Shown: piece by piece, positions 14,942 to 20,421 of the stretch
Position numbering within the stretch: the first letter of the stretch is position 1
Layout of the letters: each line of letters begins with the position of its first letter
Notes under the pieces: model-generated
Seen by the model: only the letters and a program-made list of their open reading frames with translations
Told to the model about the DNA's origin: nothing
The model's database searches: none
Assembly (NCBI GenBank): GCA_023451395.1
Contig: JAEXZL010000013.1
Span: forward strand, 1 to 20,421
Source: Bacillota bacterium
Lineage (GTDB): Bacteria; Bacillota; Clostridia; Clostridiales; Clostridiaceae
Direction of reading: 5' to 3'
DNA: 20,421 bases
Position numbers and translations under genes: made by a program

Positions 14942-16084
14942 TTAAGCTTCAGTCTGTCTTCCTTCAGACTCCTGTGGAAAGTACTGATAGTAATAGCAAA
15001 GCAATCTTCCATTATATAGCTTTCTATTTTTATCTGACTTTTCTCCAAAAAACTTTTCAAAGCCTATATAGGAGCTTAATACATAGCAGTACCAATTATT
15101 CAGTTCTCTGTAGGTTTTACCCATAGCCCTATATAGCTCTTCTACTTCCTTTTCCTCTCCTAATCTCTCTCCATAGGGAGGGTTAGTTATTATATATCCA
15201 AACTTCTTCTTACTGCTAAAATCTCTTACATCAAGTTTTTGAAAGGAAATATTATCTGCAATCCCTGCCTTTTCACTATTTGCTCTGGCAGTTCTTAAAA
15301 CCCGTGTATCTATATCTGAGGCCAATATTCTAAAGGACTTATTATTTATTAGATTTTTGGCACTATCTCTTACATCACTCCATAAATCTTCGGGGAATAT
15401 TTCCCACTGTTCTGAAACAAAGCTCCTATTTAGGCCAGGGGCAATATTTCTTCCAATTAAAGCTGCTTCTATGGCTATGGTTCCAGAGCCACAAAGGGGA
15501 TCAGCTAGCTGATGGGATGGATCCCATTTGCTTAAAAGCACCAATGCTGCTGCTAGAGTTTCCTTTAGAGGTGCTTCACCGGCATTTTCTCTATAGCCTC
15601 TTTTGTGAAGTCCCACTCCGCTGGTATCTAGGGTTAAAGTAGCTATATCCTTTAAAAGACCTATCTCAATCCTATATTCTGCACCATTTTCAGGAAATAA
15701 GTCCCTTCTATATTTTCTCTTCATAGCTTCTACTACAGCTTTTTTTACTATAGATTGGCAATCGGGGACGCTAAAGAGCTTTGACTTTACAGATTTTCCT
15801 GTAACATGCATAAAGCCTGTAATAGGTATAATGTCACCCCATTCAACAGCTAAGGTTCCCTGAAATAACTCTTCAAAGGTCTCAGCCCTAAACTCAGCCA
15901 TTTTTATAAGCACCCTATCAGCAGTTCTAAGCCAGATATTGCAGGTTACAATATCCATTTCGTCTCCTTCAAAGGTCACTCTGCCATTTTCTATAGTTAA
16001 ATCGTCATATCCTAATTCTTTAAGCTCCTGTGCTACCACCTTTTCAAGTCCAAAGGTAGCCGTGGCAATAATAGTAAAGTTCAT
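14942..16084 (-). CDS. THUMP-domain class I SAM-dependent RNA methyltransferase (RlmL N-terminal/YpsC-like)
   Basis: 380 residues from the ATG at 16084, which follows AGGAGAG; an upstream TTG in frame lies over the site. N-terminal ferredoxin-like and THUMP region (NFTIIATATFGLEKVVAQEL, then the FEELFQGTLAVEWGDIIP region), then a Rossmann methyltransferase with DPLCGSGTIAIEAALIGRNI (SAM site), ASDIDTRVLRTARANSEKAG and the base-flipping motif TNPPYGERLG. Its relatives make N2-methylguanosine in 23S rRNA (RlmL-type, position 2445 in E. coli). Older annotations call this family an N6-adenine DNA methylase, which the THUMP domain argues against. First gene of the unit containing the helicase. Confidence 0.92.
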   Translation of the reverse strand: MNFTIIATATFGLEKVVAQELKELGYDDLTIENGRVTFEGDEMDIVTCNIWLRTADRVLIKMAEFRAETFEELFQGTLAVEWGDIIPITGFMHVTGKSVKSKLFSVPDCQSIVKKAVVEAMKRKYRRDLFPENGAEYRIEIGLLKDIATLTLDTSGVGLHKRGYRENAGEAPLKETLAAALVLLSKWDPSHQLADPLCGSGTIAIEAALIGRNIAPGLNRSFVSEQWEIFPEDLWSDVRDSAKNLINNKSFRILASDIDTRVLRTARANSEKAGIADNISFQKLDVRDFSSKKKFGYIITNPPYGERLGEEKEVEELYRAMGKTYRELNNWYCYVLSSYIGFEKFFGEKSDKNRKLYNGRLLCYYYQYFPQESEGRQTEA

Positions 16085-16270
16085 TTTCTTCTCTCCTATG
16101 TACAAATTTTCATACTTTATTATATATTATTTTACACTATAAGAAGATAAATTAATTAAAAGATTTTATAAATAATAACTTTTCTATAATCAAAATAATT
16201 GTATAAATATTAGAAATATTGTATTATGAAAATAATTTTTACTTTAATTCTTGAAAGGGGATCCGATAAA

Positions 16271-17041
16271 ATGAATAAAAAAATAAAGGCTCTAAAATCT
16301 GCCTTTCCTACTACAATACCTATTATGCTTGGTTATCTTTTTGTGGGTATAGCCTTCGGTATGCTCTTTCAGGAAAAGGGATATAATTTCCTTTGGGCAG
16401 CCCTCATGAGTATCCTTGTGTATGCTGGTTCTATGCAGTTTGTAGCCATAAATTTTTTCACCGGGGGTGTCAGCCTTTTTACTGTTGCCCTTATGACTTT
16501 TTTAGTTAATATAAGACATGTTTTTTATGGCCTATCAATGCTGGACAAGTTTCGTGAAATGAGAAAAAAGAAGCTTTATATGATTTTTTCCTTAACTGAT
16601 GAGACCTACTCTCTCCTATGCTCTGTGGATATCCCTCCCGGGGTTTCTAAGGAGGATTTTCTCTTTTCAATTGCTCTTTTAAATCAGCTTTATTGGATAG
16701 TTGGAAGCATTATAGGTTCCTTGGCAGGTTCCTTAATCTTTTTTAACACCTCAGGCATAGATTTTGCTATGACTGCCCTATTTGTGGTCATATTTACAGA
16801 GCAGTGGCTATCCTCTAAAAATCATCTTCCTGCTCTTATAGGCTTCATAGCAACTTTGGCCTTTTTAATTATATTAGGTCCAGATAGCTTTTTAATTCCC
16901 TCCATGATAACTATACTTCTACTTCTTCTTGCTTTTAAGAAAGTTATTATGCCTAAGGATGATGAACAGAATAATTTAATTAAGGCATCTGGTATGGATA
17001 ATTGCCCTAGGGAAGCTTTGAAGAAAGGAGAAATAAATTAA
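16271..17041 (+). CDS. azlC: AzlC family branched-chain amino acid transporter, large subunit
   Basis: 256 residues from the ATG at 16271, which follows AAAGGGGA; an in-frame ATG at 16226 has no site. Multi-span membrane protein with the family signature GYLFVGIAFGMLFQEKG near the N-terminus, VYAGSMQFVAINFF and NIRHVFYGLSM. AzlC with AzlD (E. coli YgaZ/YgaH) exports branched-chain amino acids, and loss of the regulator in B. subtilis gives azaleucine resistance. The AzlD gene follows at once. The ~25-residue C-terminal tail is hydrophilic. The AzlB regulator is not nearby. Confidence 0.93.
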   Translation: MNKKIKALKSAFPTTIPIMLGYLFVGIAFGMLFQEKGYNFLWAALMSILVYAGSMQFVAINFFTGGVSLFTVALMTFLVNIRHVFYGLSMLDKFREMRKKKLYMIFSLTDETYSLLCSVDIPPGVSKEDFLFSIALLNQLYWIVGSIIGSLAGSLIFFNTSGIDFAMTALFVVIFTEQWLSSKNHLPALIGFIATLAFLIILGPDSFLIPSMITILLLLLAFKKVIMPKDDEQNNLIKASGMDNCPREALKKGEIN

Positions 17042-17044
17042 TTT

Positions 17045-17374
17045 ATGATAAGCACAGAAAGAGGATTAATCATTATTTTATTAACTGCATTAGCAACCTT
17101 TTTAACAAGGCTTTTACCCTTTCTACTTTTTAAAGAAGGTAAGACACCAAGGCTAGTGGAGTATTTAGGTAGCTTTCTTCCACCAGCCATAATGGCTATG
17201 CTTATAGTATATTCACTTAAGGGTTTTACTCTTCTTAAATATCCTTATATGCTACCGGAGCTTATAGCTATTTTTAGTGTGCTAGGTCTTCACTTATGGA
17301 AAAGAAATAACCTTTTAAGCATCTTAGGAGGTACAGCCCTTTATATGTTTCTTATACAAAAGATATTTATCTAG
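17045..17374 (+). CDS. azlD: AzlD family branched-chain amino acid transporter, small subunit
   Basis: 109 residues, three to four membrane spans, typical AzlD size. The N-terminal TALATFLTRLLPFLLFK and LGSFLPPAIMAMLIVYSLKG are the family hallmarks. It begins 3 nt after the azlC stop; the nearest GGAG lies 14 nt upstream inside azlC, so translation is probably coupled. It forms the exporter with AzlC. It ends 16 nt from the convergent EamA gene with no visible terminator between. Confidence 0.92.
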   Translation: MISTERGLIIILLTALATFLTRLLPFLLFKEGKTPRLVEYLGSFLPPAIMAMLIVYSLKGFTLLKYPYMLPELIAIFSVLGLHLWKRNNLLSILGGTALYMFLIQKIFI

Positions 17375-17390
17375 ATTAAAGTTGAAATAC

Positions 17391-18317
17391 TTATTTTCCT
17401 CCTTCGCTTAGATAGGTACAAAGAAGTATAAGACCTCCTCCAAGAAGCTGTAGGAATGTCATTCTTTCATTTAAAAATATAGCTGCAAAGAAAACTGCAG
17501 AAATTGGATCTATATAGCTTAGTATTGCTGCAGACTGTGCCTTTAAGCCCTTTAAAGCGGAAAAATACATCTCATAAGCCACTCCTGTGTGAACTATTCC
17601 TACCATTAGCAGCAATACCCACTGAAGTGATGTCATAGATAAAAATCCGCCAGTAATCTCTCCCCCATTAGTGGAAATGCTATAAATCATGAAGAGGAAC
17701 AATACTAAAGCAGCTGTTGAGAGCTGGATAAGTGTTGTTTCCCTATCTGAGATTCCTTTTACAAACTTATTCATAAGAACAAAGGATGCATAAAGTAAAG
17801 CAGCAGCCACTCCTAATAATATTCCTTTAACATTGTCCCCTAAAGCACCTGCGCTGCTTCCACCAATATCAACTATGAAAAATAGCCCTATTAGAGCTCC
17901 TAGTATGCAAAGGAGCTTTTTCTTATTTAGCCTTTCCTTAAGGACAAAGGGTGATAGAATAAGAATAAAAACCGGAGCAAAATAATAAGCAAGTGTAGCC
18001 TTTCCCACTGTAGTATATTTATATGCCTCAAAAAGCAAAACCCAATTAAAGCCCACAAAAACCCCTGAAATTAAAAGTATTATTCTAGATTTAAAATTTG
18101 AGCTTTCCTTCTCTTTTCTCTGGTGCCAGGCACCGGAGAAAGGAGATTTTCACCGGTGCCTGGCACCAGAGATAGCACCTGAGATTAGCAAGAATAAACT
18201 TGCAAGTAATGCTCTGGAGAAAGCTATTTCTATTGAACTTAGGGGTATGTTTTTTACAAATATACCAATGGTTCCAAAGATTAGCATGGCGATAATGAGC
18301 TTTAACTTACTTTTCAT
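17391..18317 (-). pseudogene. EamA/DMT-family transporter interrupted by a REPIN-like insertion with an in-frame stop
   Basis: The frame starts at the ATG at 18317 (AAGGGG site nine bases upstream) with MKSKLKLIIAMLIFGTIGIF, the first helix of an EamA/DMT transporter, and runs through the second helix (LLASLFLLISG). A TGA at 18150-18152, inside an inserted palindrome, then stops it. The same frame resumes without a shift as KEKESSNFKSRIILLISG, VGFNWVLLFEAYKYTTVGK, and the second EamA repeat to the stop at 17391. Without the ~57-bp insertion the protein would be about 289 residues, normal for the family. The N-terminal fragment alone (55 residues) cannot transport. The C-terminal frame has an ATG at 18056 but no clear ribosome site. 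Substrate unknown. Confidence 0.85.
18117..18172. repeat. REPIN-like double palindrome inserted in the EamA gene
   Basis: Two perfect 20-bp inverted arms, TCTCTGGTGCCAGGCACCGG (18117-18136) and its reverse complement (18153-18172), flank a 16-nt centre. Each arm also contains its own 13-bp near-palindrome GGTGCCAGGCACC. This paired-REP layout is that of a REPIN, mobilised in trans by RAYT (Y1) transposases; no such gene is in the window. It is far more GC-rich than its surroundings. No clear target-site duplication is visible. Confidence 0.8.
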
Positions 18318-18465
18318 AATGCTTGTCCCCTTTATAAATAGTATTTTAAAAGTCCACATGGATTTATCTCTTAATTATAATAATTTAAAACTAAAATTAC
18401 TATATACCTTATGGGAATTGTTTCATTATTTTTAAAGTAAAATTAAAATATAGAAATTGCTTTTA

Positions 18466-18474
18466 TGATATAAT
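18466..18474 (+). promoter_or_regulatory. Extended -10 promoter of the Gfo/Idh/MocA gene
   Basis: TGATATAAT: a consensus TATAAT (18469-18474) with the extended TG one base upstream. No good -35 hexamer at 17-nt spacing. It lies 45 bp upstream of the ATG and fits a simple sigma-A promoter. Confidence 0.6.
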
Positions 18475-18519
18475 TTAACTACTATTATCTAGGAATACTT
18501 TAATATAAGGAGGATTATT

Positions 18520-19419
18520 ATGAAGGTAGGTTTAATAGGATTAGGGGGAATAGCACAGAAGGCTTATCTACCTGTTTTTTCTTCTAGGGATGACACAGAG
18601 GTTGTTTTATGCACTAGAAGGGATGATATCTTAAGAGATCTTTCTAAAAAATACAGATTTTCCGAGTATACTACCTCTGTGGATGCTCTCATTAGCTCAG
18701 GAATAGAAGCAGCTTTTGTCCATTCAGCTACAGAGGTTCATAAGGAAATAGCAGAAAAACTATTAAAAAGTGGAATTCATGTTTATGTAGATAAACCTCT
18801 ATCTTATTCCTTTTATGAAGCTCTTCAGCTGGCAGAGCTTTCTCAAAAAGTAAATAGAACTCTTATGGTTGGCTTTAATCGTCGCTTTGCGCCTATGTTT
18901 AGAAAGCTAAAGGAAGAAAAAACTCCAGAAATTATTATTATGGAAAAAAATAGACTTTTAGAATTAGATGACGCCAGGAGATTTATCTTTGATGATTTTG
19001 TCCATGTAGTGGATACGATAAGATTCTTAATGGGAGAGGATTATGATGATATATCCGTTAATGCTCTTCATAAAGATAATAAGCTCCATAATATAGTTCT
19101 CACTCTAACTAACGAAAATACCACAGCCCTTGGTATAATGAATAGAGATTCTGGAATTACAGAAGAAACCGTGGAATATATGACTTCAGGAAGAAAGCTA
19201 AGGGTGGAAGACCTAACACTTACAAAGGAATATGAAAATGGACAGAAAAGTCTAAAGGGATTTAATGATTGGGATCCCACTCTATACAAAAGAGGCTTTT
19301 ATCAAATTGTAGATGAGTTTCTAAATAGTATAAAAGAAGGAAGAACCCCTTCCATCCCTATAGAGGATTCATTAAAAACTCACGAAGTCTGTGAAAAGGC
19401 CGTAAGAATGATATTATAA
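18520..19419 (+). CDS. Gfo/Idh/MocA family oxidoreductase
   Basis: 299 residues. N-terminal Rossmann fold with GLIGLGGIAQKAYLP at the start of the first beta-alpha unit, then AAFVHSATEVHKEIAEKLL and VYVDKPLS (DKP in place of the usual EKP), and MVGFNRRFAP. The C-terminal alpha/beta domain contains FDDFVHVVDTIRFLMGE, where the His is the likely catalytic residue. These enzymes oxidise or reduce sugars, inositols or related polyols with NAD(P). No sugar genes adjoin it and the substrate is not evident. It is a single gene with an AAGGAGG site and its own promoter, ending at a large palindromic terminator. Confidence 0.9.
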   Translation: MKVGLIGLGGIAQKAYLPVFSSRDDTEVVLCTRRDDILRDLSKKYRFSEYTTSVDALISSGIEAAFVHSATEVHKEIAEKLLKSGIHVYVDKPLSYSFYEALQLAELSQKVNRTLMVGFNRRFAPMFRKLKEEKTPEIIIMEKNRLLELDDARRFIFDDFVHVVDTIRFLMGEDYDDISVNALHKDNKLHNIVLTLTNENTTALGIMNRDSGITEETVEYMTSGRKLRVEDLTLTKEYENGQKSLKGFNDWDPTLYKRGFYQIVDEFLNSIKEGRTPSIPIEDSLKTHEVCEKAVRMIL

Positions 19420-19422
19420 AAC

Positions 19423-19497
19423 AAAGGACAGCTTCCTAAATTGATATGCTACCTCTATATAGTGGTAGCACACCATATTTTAGGAAATCTGTCCTTT
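19423..19497. terminator. 75-nt bidirectional palindromic terminator
   Basis: Nested complementary arms: AAAGGACAG/CTGTCCTTT at the ends (19423-19431 and 19489-19497), TTCCTAAA/TTTAGGAA inside, and GCTACC/GGTAGC near the tip. It occupies the space between the convergent Gfo/Idh/MocA and DUF4363 genes, so it probably ends both transcripts. T-rich runs follow on both strands (CCTTTATAATT on the plus strand, CCTTTGTTTTAT on the minus strand). Confidence 0.75.
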
Positions 19498-19513
19498 ATA
19501 ATTAGTATTATGC

Positions 19514-19879
19514 CTATCCTCCAATATCCTCCCAGTTGGTCAGTGCTTCCTTGATTTCAGCAAGACTTCCACCCTTGTCTTCTCCCTTAATATAACCTTT
19601 AATCCTTGCCAAGCTTACAGTAAGATCATCGATCCTATCTCTCTCCTCACTAAACTGCATCTTTTTTTCCAGCTTACGAAATACATTTTCCAGCTCATCA
19701 GCCTTTTGGTATGCACTCTTCCAGTCTCCCATATCCACTAGCTCCTCAAGGGATGCAAGAGACCCCTCAAGATCCTCCTGAGGATTATTTGCTCTTTTAA
19801 AAAAGTTTCCGCTCTGCATAACAAGAACAAATATTCCTAAAAGACCCACAGTCAATATTACTGCCAAAAACTTTTTCAT
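19514..19879 (-). CDS. DUF4363 family protein
   Basis: 121 residues. One N-terminal hydrophobic helix (FLAVILTVGLLGIFVLVMQ) acts as membrane anchor or signal; the remainder is helical and charged, with the EELVDMGDWKSAYQKADELE helix and LARIKGYIKGEDKG, matching DUF4363. Function unknown. The protein should face outside the membrane. Its gene lies 44 nt after a DUF421 gene, a pairing I recall from clostridia. Confidence 0.85.
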   Translation of the reverse strand: MKKFLAVILTVGLLGIFVLVMQSGNFFKRANNPQEDLEGSLASLEELVDMGDWKSAYQKADELENVFRKLEKKMQFSEERDRIDDLTVSLARIKGYIKGEDKGGSLAEIKEALTNWEDIGG

Positions 19880-19923
19880 AAGAAGTATTCTCCTTCCTTT
19901 CTACAATAGTGCCATTCTTAAGC

Positions 19924-20421
19924 TTATAACTTTATAACTCTACTTATATAATCCTCATATTTATCTATGTACAGCTTACCTTTTGGGTTTTTTGTTGCAA
20001 GAAAAACCTCCTTCGGATCTTTTATTCCTTCCTTAGCAAGCTCCTTCATAAAAGTTTCCATAGTTAAGTTTAGTTGTTTTAAGTTTTTATCTATAATAAT
20101 TCCATCATATATAAGGGTGACCTCAATACTATCCTTCTGAATTGGAAGCTTTAAATCCTTTTTAGTAGCGGGCATTACCTCTGCTTTCTTCAATACAGAT
20201 AGCTGACCATTGGGTTCAATTATAGCAAATTCCACCTCCTGAATATGAAAAACATCCTTGTTTCTTAATAAAGCCATAATATCTGATACTCTATATCTAG
20301 CCTTTTTCAGAGCCTTCTCTAGTATTTTGCCATCCATGATTATAACTATAGGTTCACCATCAATTATTTTTCCACAGCTGCGGCACTTTATTGTTATATA
20401 TTCTACTGCCATCCCCAATAC
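19924..20421 (-). CDS. DUF421 (YetF-like) membrane protein, C-terminal part (5' end outside window)
   Basis: About 165 codons of the C-terminal part; the frame is open to the right edge, so the start and the expected N-terminal membrane helices are missing. The soluble domain shows the DUF421 pattern twice: GKIIDGEPIVIIMDGKILEK with RYRVSDIMALLRNK and VEFAIIEPNGQLSVLKK, then IEVTLIYDGIIIDKNLKQLN, KEVFLATKNPKGKLYID. Two Cys (KCRSCGK) precede it. B. subtilis YetF, YrbG and YkjA belong to the family; some members affect spore germination, but no role can be assigned here. Confidence 0.88.
   Translation of the reverse strand, partial: VLGMAVEYITIKCRSCGKIIDGEPIVIIMDGKILEKALKKARYRVSDIMALLRNKDVFHIQEVEFAIIEPNGQLSVLKKAEVMPATKKDLKLPIQKDSIEVTLIYDGIIIDKNLKQLNLTMETFMKELAKEGIKDPKEVFLATKNPKGKLYIDKYEDYISRVIKL

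Noticed and set aside
16085..16270. T-box or leucine-responsive leader ahead of azlC
   Set aside because: The region is AT-rich without a T-box motif, a specifier stem or a terminator hairpin.
18150..18152. Selenocysteine UGA or alternative UGA=Trp code
   Set aside because: The TGA lies inside an inserted palindrome, tryptophan in all genes uses TGG, and no selenoprotein family or active-site context is involved.
18117..18172. CRISPR repeat or attachment site
   Set aside because: Only one palindromic pair with no spacer series, and no integrase or cas gene nearby.

Overview
The window is AT-rich, with short intergenic gaps, strong GGAGG-type ribosome binding sites, occasional TTG starts and a clostridial gene set (AzlCD, the DUF421/DUF4363 pair, a SUV3-like helicase, CcdA/ResA and a thiolase). 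This points to a chromosomal segment of a low-GC Gram-positive anaerobe, most likely class Clostridia. No tRNA, rRNA, CRISPR array, phage or IS transposase gene was seen.

Left part (1-8620, all minus strand). In transcription order: an acetoacetyl-CoA-type thiolase, then an operon of a FabG-like reductase, a KAS III-like condensing enzyme, a complete Liv-type ABC importer (LivH, LivM, LivG, LivF, substrate-binding lipoprotein) and the start of a CoA-transferase gene that runs off the left edge. The thiolase and the reductase each have a near-consensus sigma-A promoter. Both promoters sit in the same 54-bp conserved block, which carries a 24-bp inverted repeat abutting the -10 box. The two units therefore look like one regulon that imports an unidentified substrate and processes it as a CoA thioester. 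The KAS III-like protein has His where the catalytic Asn is expected. The substrate cannot be read from the sequence, and this cluster is the best candidate for an undescribed system here.

Middle part (8692-16084). A minus-strand tRNA thiolation operon (94-aa unknown protein, TtcA-like enzyme, MnmA) ends in a strong terminator. A plus-strand CcdA-ResA/TlpA redox pair follows and converges on a glutaredoxin-like gene across a 13-bp hairpin. Next come a minus-strand SUV3-type helicase and a THUMP-domain RNA methyltransferase that probably share a transcript.

Right part (16271-20421). AzlC and AzlD (plus) form a two-subunit branched-chain amino-acid transporter. A minus-strand EamA/DMT transporter is interrupted by a 56-bp REPIN-like double palindrome that introduces an in-frame TGA. 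A Gfo/Idh/MocA oxidoreductase (plus) ends at a 75-nt palindrome facing a minus-strand DUF4363 and DUF421 membrane-protein pair; the DUF421 gene is cut by the right edge.

Several starts were moved inward from the longest possible ORF because a clear Shine-Dalgarno sequence sits just before an internal codon (LivF, LivG, the 94-aa protein, ResA, glutaredoxin, helicase, methyltransferase, AzlC, EamA).
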